Below, one piece after another: positions 1-9,745 of a stretch of DNA of 64,000 bases. The DNA comes from Multifurca ochricompacta (taxonomy: Eukaryota; Basidiomycota; Agaricomycetes; Russulales; Russulaceae). Location of the stretch: the NCBI GenBank assembly GCA_022496185.1, contig WTXG01000089.1:1-64000 (forward strand). Reading direction: 5' to 3'. Every line of letters starts with the position of its first letter. Position 1 is the stretch's first letter. A program made the position numbers and the translations under genes. The notes under the pieces were generated by a model. It was not told the DNA's origin. It searched no databases and saw only the letters and a program-made list of their open reading frames with translations.

Positions 1-177
1 TTTTGACATATGACCCATTCACAAATGCCAGGTGTCAAGTCTACTTGATGCAGATTTGTGGAAGCAGTATTTAATTCTGCATAGTTTTCCCTAGGACCCA
101 ATATAGTCCCATAGCTTTGACACCTTCCACTATTAAAGCATCTCCATACTTTATCTTGACCTCAGATGGAGTAAACT
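1..177 (-). pseudogene. Cop-M GAG-pre-integrase/integrase N-terminal fragment
   Basis: Minus-strand translation gives TPSEVKIKYG and MGLYWVLGKTMQN, the segment between protease and integrase in copia polyproteins, then in a shifted frame the region of the integrase zinc-binding HLRMGHMSKEA motif. The same order is present at 27750-27950 in Cop-A. The upstream continuation is at 4682, beyond the LTR5 insertion; the target bases AAACT are duplicated at 173-177 and 4682-4686. The frame is broken and the fragment cannot make protein. Confidence 0.8.
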
Positions 178-410
178 TGTTATGACCCCATCTTTTCCCT
201 AACCCTTCCTTGATGCCATCCTCTCTCCTGATCTCTGCCTTCTGTACACACAACCCTTGCCTGATGCCTGTGTCAAACAGGCATGATGCACAGCATACTG
301 ACTGTGAAAAGTTAGTGGGTTAGGCTATGAGACAAGTTACTTCAGAGGTAGAAGAAACTCTATATTACTATACTACACACCTATGGAGACAAGTTCTATA
401 TACAGAGTTA

Positions 411-1145
411 CAGTGGGTCAAAAAACTGTCCCAATGTTTGCACCATTTCTAGTATTCACTCTATAGCACCTCAGCATTTAGGAATCTGGTTATGGTGTGG
501 CTGTATGTCTGAAAGCCCTGCTTCCTGGCTACCATGCCCAATTTGGATCAAAGATTGGCCATGATATAAGCATTTTATGATCAAATCAAATCAATCAATC
601 ATTGGGACAGTTTTTTGACCCACATTTTAAATCCACTATCTGCCCAATTACTCCTTTTTTTCACCCCTTTTTGCCTTGGTAACTCCTTGAATCCTTTTAG
701 TCATCCTTTCTATAACCTTTTGCCATCATTCTGGTGCATTTTTATTCCACTCCTCCACCACCCTCTCCCACAACTCAGGTACCCCTTGACTGGTTAAGAA
801 CCTTCTTCAGATCCACCCAGAGGTGTCCAATGGGGCTAATATTTCAAGGGATTGGGCTATCCATACCAGGCTTCAATATTCCTGTCTTAAAACTGCTGGC
901 TTGCCTTCTTGGAATTGTGTTTTGGGTCATTGTCCTGAAACATGGTTTCACCCTCCACCATTTCTTACTTTTCAAACCTTTCCACCACTCCGCCATCCAA
1001 AATATCACAGTACTGGCATGGATTCATGATCCCCTAAACCCCTGTAAGCATTCCTAGTCCATTCCACCCCATACAAGACCAATACCATAAGTTCTTCCTC
1101 CTCCATGCTTGACTGTCAGGGTGGTGGTTCTGTCAGAGAGTGGTT
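411..1145 (-). pseudogene. Left arm: inverted copy of the Tc1-like transposase C-terminus and 3' end
   Basis: Reverse complement of the right arm; the longest open stretches in the two arms translate to proteins identical apart from one inserted residue. Read on the minus strand it carries the same Tc1 C-terminal signature (Q..NDPKH region, then a PHWTPL-type segment) in broken frames. Near-identity implies that the inverted duplication, or gene conversion between the arms, is recent compared with the decay of the coding sequence. Confidence 0.85.
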
Positions 1146-1997
1146 ACCATGAAAATTGGACAGTGGATGACTGGAAAAGGATCTTGTGGTCAGGTGAGAC
1201 TATAATGAACAGAATTGGTTCAGACAGAAGGAGCTACACTTGGGAAAAATAAGGGAGAACCACCCTCTGACAGAACCACCACCCTGACAGTCAAGCATGG
1301 AGGAGGAAGAACTTATGGTATTGGTCTTGTATGGGGTGGAATGGACTAGGAATGCTTACAGGGGTTTAGGGGATCATGAATCCATGCCAGTACTGTGATA
1401 TTTTGGATGGCGGAGTGGTGGAAAGGTTTGAAAAGTAAGAAATGGTGGAGGGTGAAACCATGTTTCAGTGGGACAATGACCCAAAACACAATTCCAAGAA
1501 GGCAAGCCAGCAGTTTTAAGACAGGAATATTGAAGCCTGGTATGGATAGCCCAATCCCTTGAAATATTAGCCCCATTGGACACCTCTGGGTGGATCTGAA
1601 GAAGGTTCTTAACCAGTCAAGGGGTACCTGAGTTGTGGGAGAGGGTGGTGGAGGAGTGGAATAAAAATGCACCAGAATGATGGCAAAAGGTTATAGAAAG
1701 GATGACTAAAAGGATTCAAGGAGTTACCAAGGCAAAAAGGGGTGAAAAAAAGGAGTAATTGGGCAGATAGTGGATTTAAAATGTGGGTCAAAAAACTGTC
1801 CCATGATTGATTGATTTGATTTGATCATAAAATGCTTATATCATGGCCAATCTCTTTGATCCAAATTGGGCATGGTAGCCAGGAAGCAGGGCTTTCAGAC
1901 ATACAGCCACACCATAACCAGATTCCTAAATGCTGAGGTGCTATAGAGTGAATACTAGAAATGGTCGCAAACATTGGGACAGTTTTTTGACCCACTG
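1146..1997 (+). pseudogene. Tc1-like transposase, C-terminal part (spacer plus right arm)
   Basis: Plus-strand translation of 1160-1250 gives DDWKRILWSGETIMNRIGSD, the Tc1 family block that normally reads W-S-D-E-T. The second catalytic Asp is therefore Gly here. It continues in shifted frames through TVKHGGG-like and VWGGMEW-like segments, and near 1470-1490 through a QDNDPKH-like segment that usually holds the third acidic region. Stops and frameshifts make it inactive. The N-terminal helix-turn-helix half is absent. Confidence 0.82.
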
Positions 1998-3452
1998 TAG
2001 TCTAGAGGTAATGAAGATAGTAGAGAGGACGACTTACACTTCAGAGGTAGAAGAAACTCTGAAGTGTAAGAGACGAAACAGACACCCTTATATCTATCCA
2101 AGGGGGTCTGTGCACTGGAATAAGTCCACAAGTGCTGGACAGAGTCCAAACAGTAAACAAGAGGGAATAAGGCCATTGGCCACTAAGGAATCACATGCTT
2201 GTACATCATTACTAAGGTACATCAGTCAGCTACTGCGGAATGTGAGAAAGAAGGTAATATGATATGGTAAATAGTCTGAAACTCCAATATCTAATCTAGT
2301 CCACAAAGTAGCTAATCTAATCTCCTGATGCCTGAAGCATCACTGAACATGTCCTGTGTTCAACAGCCTGTGGCCTGCATGCCCAGGACCCTACCCTGAT
2401 GCCTGTGACATGATGCTCACAGCACCCCTCACCCTTGATACCTGCACCTGACTCACTGATAGTTCAGCTACTGTGCTGATGGCTGCATTTCCCTTTCCCC
2501 TGATGCTTGGCCTCTTCTTGGCCAGCATCTGTACCCTATCCCTGTGGCTGACACCCATAGGATCTCTGACACTGTCCCTGCCAAACCTGACTCTGCACAC
2601 AAGATGACTTTGGCTTGCATTTGCCCCCCAGACCACATGACCTGTAGGCACATGACATGGACTCAAAGCCATGACCTGTCATGTGACCTTGACCACATGA
2701 CCCAGACCATGTGACCCCTTTGACCATCTGACCTTGGGCTTTGATCATGACCCCTTAGATCATCTGACCCATCAATCACTTGACCTCTTCTCTGACTCCT
2801 GTGGGAGTATTCCCACACTGATATGACTCCTGTGGGGCTGCCCCACATGATTATGCTTCTGATAAGGCTTATCCTTACATGGACTATATCTGGACCTCTT
2901 AGCTACTATTGGATGATAAGGACTTGATTATCTACAGTACCAGATCTCTGATACAGTACTTAAGACCCTGTAGATAGTCAGTAGAACCCCAGACTTGACA
3001 TCTTGTACCTTCAGCCTAGATATCTCTGATTGGAAATCCACTGCACCCTTTGCCCCTTTACACTTCTGACCTCCCTGAAGGACCCCATTGCCAGAGGCAA
3101 TGGGTGTGCACCTTTCCCTTTGAACCTGTCCCCTTTCCCTTCATTCCCTTTGGCTTTAGTCTGCTTGGTGTGCTTCTAGCACTGCAGCTAAGCCTGATTC
3201 CAGCTTAACAGTCAGAGGGGATTAGCTCCCTTTGACTGACTCTTCCCATCTCCCCTGCACCTGGTTATGGTGCATCTCCACTTCATTCTGATGCTAAGAG
3301 GGCCTGGTGCAGCTTGTCAGGCTGTGCCAGAGCCAGGCTTTGATGTGCCAGGCTTGCCTTGAGCCCAGACACATTGTCCTGGAGTATGGAACTCACTCCC
3401 CCAGCTGAGACTCAGAACAGATCCTGCAGACCTGTGCACATTGCACAGGAAA

Positions 3453-4658
3453 TGTCACAGCCAGGTGTCTGCTGCGTCCAGTCATGTTTTCGATGTCTGA
3501 AGGCTCTCAAGATACGGGGCGCACTCAAGATTCAAGGTCTAACAGAGAAGGCCTAGTTTAGTTCAAAGTTTCAAGTGCCCACAATGTTATGGAGGGGGTG
3601 CGTGCAGGAAACGAAGTCAAAAGCAGCAGCAATCAGCCCTGCAGAGTTACTGGGAAGAAGCCTCCTCAAGCTGCTACTCAGGGAGTTCAAGTGGATCTTA
3701 GTGAAGTCAAATACACCTGTATTAGATACAAGAGAACAGACTTAAGGTCTGTCTCTGTAACCTAGCAGTTTAAATACATCTTGAGAAGGTACATCAGAGA
3801 AAGGTACATCAGAGAAAGGCACATCAGAGAAGGGCACATCAGAAGATATATAGATAACTAGAATGTTCTGGTAAGTAGGGTTTTATGCCCTGAACTGAGA
3901 TATGTCATGAACTGACACCCTAGAAAACCTCCTGACCCCCAGAAATCCTCAGACACTCCCAGAGACCTTGTAAAACCCTCAGAGACAAAGATAACCCTAG
4001 ATTAAGACCAGAGAAGGGCCGGTCCAGACCAGGGCCGGACTCCTGCCAAATTGGAGACCTGTGGGAAGAAGATACTAACAGAACCCCACAATGCCTAAAC
4101 AGCAGTCCACAAACTGCGGACTGTGGACTGCGGATTTCTAAGCCCAAAAGTGGGGCTATTCTCATTGTGGATCAGTAGGGTTAAAGCGAAGTTAACCTCC
4201 CCTAAAGTGGTGCACAGACCAAAGTCCTGGTTGTAATTACGTATATAAACCCTTTGGGAATAGAATGGACAGCTCCAGACTGTCCACTTGTGATCCGGTT
4301 CCTGATTACCTAGGAGATTAGCCCCACCTTGTGGAAGGCTTCTCATCCTTGCCCTTGAGCTGTTCGCTTCGTCTCCCTTGCACTTTCACCCTCACTCTCA
4401 TCCTTTGCCCACTTCCAAATCCCTTCCCCTTCGCATACAACCCACTGTCCAGGCAGTCGACAGTGAGTTGTAACAAGATAGGACAAGAGTGAGCCAGAGG
4501 GGTTGCATGCACTGCAGAGAAATCATGGTGCAGTCAAGAGATCAGATAAGGCAGATAAAGTGAGAAGTTGGAATAGATGTTGAATGCACGAACAGAAAAA
4601 TCGTCACAGGTACGTCACAAAATCGTCACAAACCGTTACATGGGCTGAGAGCATCACA
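3453..4658 (-). mobile_element. LTR4 solo LTR, split by an LTR3 solo LTR
   Basis: The minus strand begins TGTGATGCTC and ends CACCTGGCTGTGACA, as in the LTR4 copy at 33464-34124. The exact duplication GGAAA is at 3448-3452 and 4659-4663. The interior shows the conserved palindrome around ACAGAC-CTTAA-GTCTGT (near 3735-3755) just downstream of a weak TATA-like region. It lies inside LTR5 and is interrupted at 3903-4475 by LTR3. Confidence 0.88.
3903..4475 (+). mobile_element. LTR3 solo LTR (innermost, youngest layer)
   Basis: TGTCATGAACTGACACC...GAGTTGTAACA, 573 bp, flanked by AGATA at 3898-3902 and 4476-4480. By eye it is almost identical over its length to the 3' LTR of gypsy G4 at 53373-53945. 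A TATA box (tatataaa) lies near 4242-4249. It sits in LTR4, which sits in LTR5, which sits in Cop-M, so it is the last arrival of that chain. Confidence 0.92.
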
Positions 4659-4681
4659 GGAAACACCTGCCAAGCATTACA

Positions 4682-5482
4682 AAACTCCACTGAACCACCT
4701 CTGTCTGTGATGCAGCTTGTTGACAGTATTCTTTCACTGCCAGGCATATAATAGACATTATTTAACTCCAATTCATAATTATTGCAAGTTTTTAAAATGA
4801 CTTTGCCTGTTCCTTTGACTTGGACTATGGAGCCATCACCAATTGTCACCTGATGTCCTGTATGAGGGAATATTCAGAAAAATCTTCTAAGTGTGGTGTA
4901 AAATGAGTGGTGGCTCTGCTGTCCATCATCCAAGGGTTGCTGCCATCATCAATTTCTTGCATGTGTTCAGTCAATGTATAAAGAGAAAATGCAAGGTGTC
5001 TCATGCACCTCCTGTATTCTGCCACACCATTAACTACAGTAGCTATTTGTGTGGAGTTATTTTGTACACTGGGGCCTTGCCCCTTCCTCTTGTTGCCTTT
5101 TTGCCTGCATCAGCATTGGCTCTGTCCTGTTTCCTTTGCCAACATTCATTAGCCTTGTGGCCTGGCTTCTGGCAATAGAAGCAGGTGACATCATTGGACA
5201 ATGATGCACCTGCAGGACATGGTGTGAAATTTGATTGTTGTTGTTTTTTGTTTTTGTTGACATGGGCTGCCTTGTTAAGGGCAGCCCCAACACCACTTCC
5301 TGCAGGGCCAGCTAGTCAGCTTTCCTCATTTAGGAACCTTTGTACAAGGTCCTGAGGGAAAGGTGGTCAGGAGGACCTGATGCCAGGATTGAGCCAGCAA
5401 TGGCATTGTAGGATGGAGGTAGGGACTGGAGCAAAATAAAGCTCATCTGGAGATCAGAGATCTCCATCCCATTTTCCTTTAG
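4682..5482 (-). pseudogene. Cop-M gag C-terminus, zinc knuckle and protease region
   Basis: Read from 5482 down: LKENGMEISDLQMSF and the rest of the UBN2-type copia gag, a CCHC knuckle CFYCQKPGHKANEC near 5150-5210 (nucleocapsid RNA binding), a lysine-coding poly(T)-rich stretch (5240-5265), then the aspartic protease near 4900-4935. The protease reads MMDSRATTHF where Cop-A has MMDSGATTHF: the catalytic DSG is DSR, a G-to-A change. The following block, GDGSIVQVKGTGKV (4800-4850), is open but isolated. Several frameshifts; non-functional. Confidence 0.82.
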
Positions 5483-6749
5483 TGTTACGCTCAGCGGAGC
5501 GTTCTGTGCGGCGTGCATGGGTCGGCGCGGGTCCATTACCTCAGCCATGAGCCTAGCACAATAAGGCTAGACTCTGGGCACTGTCTAGCTTCGGAATTGG
5601 TCAAGGTTTGGTGCTATAATCAAGCACAGAGGGAGACGGGATGAGCCAGCCAAAGGGAGCTAATCCCCTAGGGCTGTTAAGTGGGGATCAGGCTCAGCTG
5701 CAGTGCCAAAAGCACGTCAAACAGACTGAAGCTCAAGGGAGTGAAAAAGAGGGGTCAAAGGGAAGGGCACACACCCATTGCCAGAGGCAATGGGGGTCCC
5801 TGTAGGAATCTCAAAGGCGCAAAAGGAGGGAAAAGGCTCTGATGTATTCTGGGGTCTAAGATCTCTAGGCTGAAGGCCCCAGAGGTCAAATCTGGGGTTG
5901 TACAAACTGTCTACAGGGTCTTATATACTGTATGGGGATCTGGTTGTAGCTAATCAGGAACAGGGTCAGAGTCCTTATCATCCAATAGCAGATAAGATGT
6001 CAAATATAGTCCATGATAAGGATAAGCCTTATCAGAAGCATAATCATGTGGACAGCCCCACAGGAGTCATATCAGTGTGGGATTCCCACCAGGGTCAGGG
6101 GTAAATGGGGAGATAACAGGTCCCACAGGAGTCAGGGTGGATGTGGGAATACTCCCACAGAATCAGAGAAGCAAATGATAAGCCAGATGGGCCATGTGAT
6201 CAGAAAGGGGTAAATGATCAGATGAAGATGCTGTGATCAGGGTCAGGGATCACATGGTCCAAAGTCACATGGTCAGGGATCACATGGTCAAGGATCACAT
6301 GGCCAAGGTCACATGGCCAAGGGTCACATGGCCAGGAGTCACATGACTGGCAGAGGGTCAAGTACAAGCCAAAGTCGTCTAGTTGTCTGGACTGGTCAGA
6401 TTGGCAGGGACAATGTCAGGGGTTCCTATGGGTGTCAAGCACAGGGACAGGGTCAGGAGCAGTGGCCAAGGCATAAGCCAAGGCAGCAAGGAAGGGTGTG
6501 TACATCCAACAGTGTAGCAGCATAACTACCAGCAGGTTAGGTGTAAATGGCAGCAAGGGAGGTCAGTCCTATGAACAATGTCACAGGAATCAGGGTAGGG
6601 TCCTGGCACACAGGCCACAGGCAGCAAGGAAGGTCCCAAGGCAACAGGCCAAGGGCATCAAAGAGTGGTCCAGAGAAGGAGGAGATCAAGGATGGTGCAA
6701 AGAATAAGGCATGGTGTGCAGGGTCAGGAAAAAGAGTAGGGTCGTAACA
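5483..6749 (-). mobile_element. LTR5 solo LTR in Cop-M gag
   Basis: 1267 bp. The plus strand starts TGTTACGCTCAGC and ends GGTCGTAACA. The duplication TTTAG lies at 5478-5482 and 6750-6754, and the copia gag frame rejoins across it. It includes a minisatellite of TCACATGGYC-type units at about 6232-6350 and the minus-strand TATA region near 5925-5932. No parent-element internal sequence. Confidence 0.9.
6232..6350 (+). repeat. Minisatellite of TCACATGG-type units in LTR5
   Basis: About eight imperfect copies of a unit close to gatCACATGGtcaagg, 13-18 bp apart. Diverged equivalents are visible in the other LTR5 copies near 2640-2720 and 36500-36560. The CACATG cores are E-box-like, which in a U3 region could be transcription factor sites; that is inference. 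Confidence 0.75.
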
Positions 6750-7203
6750 TTTAGGGTACTCCTCACATCCAACACACACTGCCAACTGGGGCCTGAACTG
6801 TTTGCCTTCCTCAAGATGGAAGGACAAGACAGAGCACCACAAGTTGTAGGTGGCCATGCTACCTACTGAGCCATATAGCATCTCAAGACGCTCATATTTG
6901 GCAATTGATACTTGGATATGTTCTATCCAATGCAATTTGGGAATATGTTTCCAGTGATGTGACCATCACCAGAACTCCCATGAGGACCTCCTCCACCCTG
7001 TTCCATTCCAGGTACAGGGGTTCAGACCAATGGCAAAGTGTTTGGCATAATTGTCATCCTTTTCTCCATCTTCCATCTTGGGTGCATTGACAAATTCCAG
7101 GCCATCATGTGTGATGTGCCTTTTCATGCAATTGATGTGTAGCAGGGCAGTAAAAGAGACCAACCACTGCTGCCAATTGGAGCCATCAAGCTTGTCAAAC
7201 TTG
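6750..7203 (-). pseudogene. Cop-M gag, N-terminal part
   Basis: The minus strand gives FDKLDGSNWQQWLVSFTALL and, further on, the block YERLEMLYGSVGSMATYNLW in another frame. These are the conserved gag features of this copia family (compare 11270-11760 and 26520-26960). The start codon is beyond the inserted solo LTR, at about 7737-7739. One or more frameshifts lie between 6900 and 7100. Confidence 0.85.
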
Positions 7204-7705
7204 TGTTGACACGGCATGTGTCTTGAGGTGCTTCAGGCATCTAGGTTAGGGTCTAAGCTGTGCTAGATTAGATTAGATAAAGACTCGGAGTTTCGGACTT
7301 TTTACTCTATCATTATTACTTTCTTTCTCGCGATGTGCAGCAGCTGACTGATGTACCTTAGTAATCCTGTGTAGCATGTGATATCTCACTGGCCAATGGC
7401 CTTTGTCCCTCAGTAGTACATTCTAGCGTATTCCATTGCGCACAGACCATCCCTTCAAGTGTATATAAGGGTGTCTGTTTCGTTGTCTACACTTCAGAGT
7501 TTCCTTCTCCTCTGAAGTGTAAGTCATTCCTACTCTAACTTACTACCTTACCTTTGACTAACTGTCTCTTGTAGATAACTTGTCCCTCTAGTGAGTAGTA
7601 TAGTATAATAGAGTTTCCTTCTCCTCTGAAGTATAACTTGTCCCTCTAGCCTAACATGCTAACATCTAACAGTCAGTATCACTGCGCACACATGCCTGTT
7701 CTACA
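7204..7705 (+). mobile_element. Copia solo LTR, third subtype
   Basis: 502 bp, TGTTGACACGGCATG...CATGCCTGTTCTACA, with the exact duplication ACTTG at 7199-7203 and 7706-7710. TATA box (gtatataagg) near 7461-7470. It contains the ACACTTCAGAG...CTCTGAAGTGT hairpin and the duplicated AGAGTTTCCTTCTCCTCTGAAGT unit seen in every copia LTR here. Inserted just after the first codons of Cop-M gag. Confidence 0.92.
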
Positions 7706-8321
7706 ACTTGAAGGTGGGAGGGAAGACAATGGAAGACATTTGAGATGATTTAAGAGTAATTGATCCTGGTTCCAAGGAGCAATTAGAACCAGTTGTCCAG
7801 GTCTCATTTAAGAGGGCCCATCCACTCTGTGGTGCTATGCTTCAGAACTTAAAAAAGTCCTGCCTCTGATGTGTGACTTCTAAGTAGTATAGTAGACTGT
7901 CTATTGCCATCTGTAACAAGTCCTAAGCCCACATCAGGGGGACATTGTGTAAACAGATGGGGAGTCATGTCATGGAGGAGCCAACCACAAGTTCCACTAG
8001 AGACAAAGGGTGTATAGCCTTCCTCTAGTGCTGGTGGTGGAGTCCATGATTAAGCCCTAGATGATTGGGGCCATGACTGTAGTAGACTATCAGGTTTCCT
8101 CTGGTTGGGGTGAACCCCCAACTATGGTAGCAGATACTTCTACCCAGAGACAAAACCTTTTAGCTACTGTGTATATACTATAGTAGTTCAAGCCTACTTG
8201 TATCAAGCCCAAGTGTCATGGGAGTGACTACCCATGCCTTGTTCTAGACCCTAAACTCTACCAGTGGGTCGCTAAACCTGGCTTATGGATCAAGCCAAGC
8301 ATTGACTGAACAAATAGCCTC
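7706..8321 (-). other. Cop-M gag start and untranslated leader
   Basis: Minus-strand sequence collinear with the leader of Cop-A (25900-26500). It has the same blocks: CATGGCCCCAATCATC, the segment around CTCCACCACCAGCACTAGAGG, and the stretch before the gag ATG (complement at 7737-7739). The leader stops at 8321 where the Cop-B LTR starts; the remaining 350 bp or so and the 5' LTR are not found on the far side. No ORF. Confidence 0.8.
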
Positions 8322-8836
8322 TGTTGACACAGGACGTGTCTGGGGATGCTTCAGGCATCTAAGGATCACTTTAGCTGTAGATAAGATTAGATTAGGTTCC
8401 GGAGTTTTGGACTTTTTACAATATCTTTATTACATTTCTTTCTCACCTTACTCAGCTAATTAGTGATGTCCTTAGTAATGCGCAGTAAGCACATGATATC
8501 TCTTTGGCCAATGGCCTTTATCCCTCTTTGTTTATTGTCCGGCACTTGTGGACTTATTCCCAGTGCACACAGACCATTTCCCCTGGCCCCCATGGGTATA
8601 TAAGGGTGTCTGTTCTTCTCTTACACTTCAGAGTTCTTCTAACCTCTGAAGCATAAGTTCCTTCTACTTTACTCTCTACTACTTTAGACTAACATAGTAT
8701 ATAGACTTGTCTTTGTTCTAGGTCAGTAGTATAGTATGATATACAGAGTTCTTCTAACCTCTGAAGCACTTGTCTTTGTTCTAGCCTCACCACTACTAAC
8801 CACAGTCAGTATAACCAGCAGCATGATTGTTTGACA
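8322..8836 (+). repeat. Cop-B 5' LTR
   Basis: 515 bp, TGTTGACACAGGACGTG...CATGATTGTTTGACA. TATA box (gtatataagg) near 8596-8605 precedes the ACACTTCAGAG hairpin. It differs from the 3' LTR (15757-16256) by scattered substitutions and short indels, so it is older than Cop-A. Confidence 0.93.
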
Positions 8837-8850
8837 GGTTATGGGCCCTG
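8837..8850 (+). promoter_or_regulatory. Primer binding site complementary to the initiator tRNA-Met anticodon arm
   Basis: GGTTATGGGCCCTG follows the 5' LTR directly. It is not complementary to a tRNA 3' end but to the anticodon region of initiator tRNA-Met (CTGGGCCCATAACC in eukaryotes), 13 of 14 positions, with one mismatch near the 3' end of the site. Drosophila copia is known to be primed by a cleaved half-tRNA-iMet at this position. Cop-A has the same site at 25571. Confidence 0.75.
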
Positions 8851-9745
8851 ACCGCTCATACTGACTGTTGTATTCCCTTTGTTCATACACAGCCCAACTC
8901 GTCTTTCACACTTCAAGCTCACAAAAGCTTCAAAATCTTTTCCCACCAGCTTCTTCCTGTGAGCTTTCCTATTTACTGTCTGTGCACCTTAAACCCCACA
9001 GGATGATGCAGTTTACTGCTCATCCTGAACTGTTTGGCTAGCCCCTCGGGGTTCTTGCAAAAGGTGATGAGGGACCCTAAGTGGGTGAAACACCTTGAGC
9101 TCCTTGAGTGCGCACTAGGTACTAGTAACTTCATAGTTGTAGCTGGGTTTTTGTCCCATAGATAGTCTTAGTAGGCCTATAGCCAGAAGCTTGTGGCTTT
9201 AAGTCCAGTTAATGCTTGGCTTGATCCGTAAGCCAGGTTTAGCAACCTGCAGGTAGAGTTTAGGGTCTAGAACAAGGCATGGGTAGTCATAGGGCCTAGC
9301 ACGAGTGCACTCGTGAGTTACCCGGATCTGAACTCGTGGGTATTTCAATTAGATAATCCCATACTCGGATCCGCATGAGTATGTTCCCACGGATCACCCG
9401 GAGCTGTGAGTCCTATACTCGCACAGATCCAAGTACTCATGGGTATACTCGTAGGTTTACTTGTAAGGTTTGAGGCAGCCAGAGATCTTCATCTTGCATA
9501 CACAGAAAGAATATATATATTACTACAATCCCACGAAGTTTCAAGTCAGATCATGCATCCGATCCAAAATAAAACAAGAATCAGTTACAATATCTATAGA
9601 AATGTGAAAAAACGCGAAAAAACGCGAAAAAAACGCGAAGTGTGGGGCGCGCCGATCGGACCGTGCATTGCCTTCCTATCTAGGAAGGTAGGCTTAAGAA
9701 TGCACGCGTCGGCACACGTCGGTACAGAGATGCCAGGATCATGCC

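Larger units (their letters stand above)
411..1997. mobile_element. Palindromic (fold-back) Tc1/mariner-like element
   Basis: Its ends are CAGTGGGTCAAAAAACTGTC and the reverse complement, flanked by TA on both sides (409-410 and 1998-1999), the Tc1/mariner target duplication. Two arms of about 735 bp (411-1145 and 1258-1997) are near-identical inverted copies around a spacer of about 112 bp (1146-1257). Both arms derive from the 3' half of a Tc1-like transposon, so the N-terminal DNA-binding part of the transposase is missing and replaced by a reversed copy of the C-terminal part. With identical termini and a clean TA duplication it could have moved with transposase supplied in trans. Confidence 0.88.
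271..2365 (-). mobile_element. Copia solo LTR, split by a palindromic Tc1-like element
   Basis: On the minus strand it starts TGTTGAACACAGGA and ends CATGCCTGTTTGACA, like the copia LTRs of Cop-A and Cop-B. The exact duplication GCCTG lies at 266-270 and 2366-2370. The reversed TATA region (ttatat) and the ACTTCAGAG hairpin are near 2030-2090. A TA-flanked DNA transposon at 411-1997 separates the two halves. No internal copia sequence remains, so it is a solo LTR inserted in LTR5. Confidence 0.9.
178..4681 (+). mobile_element. LTR5 solo LTR inside Cop-M, itself interrupted twice
   Basis: It begins TGTTATGACCCC and ends GCATTACA, matching the LTR5 copies at 5483-6749 (opposite strand) and 36114-37395. 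The target duplication AAACT (173-177 and 4682-4686) is exact and the flanking copia coding sequence rejoins across it. The LTR body is at 178-270, 2366-3452 and 4659-4681. The interruptions are a copia solo LTR (271-2365) and LTR4 (3453-4658). No internal domain of the parent element is present, so it is a solo LTR left by LTR-LTR recombination. The stretch 2366-3452 holds only LTR5 sequence, including CATGTGACC-rich short repeats near 2630-2790. Confidence 0.9.
1..8321 (-). mobile_element. Cop-M: degenerate Ty1/copia retrotransposon, both ends missing, heavily nested
   Basis: A single minus-strand copia element can be followed through its interruptions. Leader and gag start lie at 7706-8321, gag at 6750-7203, gag end/zinc knuckle/protease at 4682-5482, and the pre-integrase region at 1-177. 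Each piece is collinear with the intact plus-strand relative at 25571-28000. The interruptions are a copia solo LTR (7204-7705), LTR5 solo (5483-6749) and LTR5 solo (178-4681), each with a 5-bp target duplication. The left end runs off the window; the right end stops in the leader where Cop-B begins, so its own 5' LTR is absent. It is the oldest layer of this part of the window. Confidence 0.88.

Noticed and set aside
734..1057. Open frame of 107 aa, mirrored at 1346-1672
   Set aside because: Both lie antisense to Tc1 transposase sequence in the palindrome; duplication of the arms explains the repeated ORF.
2391..2848. Overlapping minus-strand ORFs of 60-93 aa
   Set aside because: They lie wholly in LTR5 and come from CATGTGACC-type short repeats; no homologous frame is kept in the other LTR5 copies.
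6537..6935. 132-aa minus-strand ORF
   Set aside because: A fusion of LTR5 sequence and Cop-M gag across the insertion joint at 6749; only the gag part is real.
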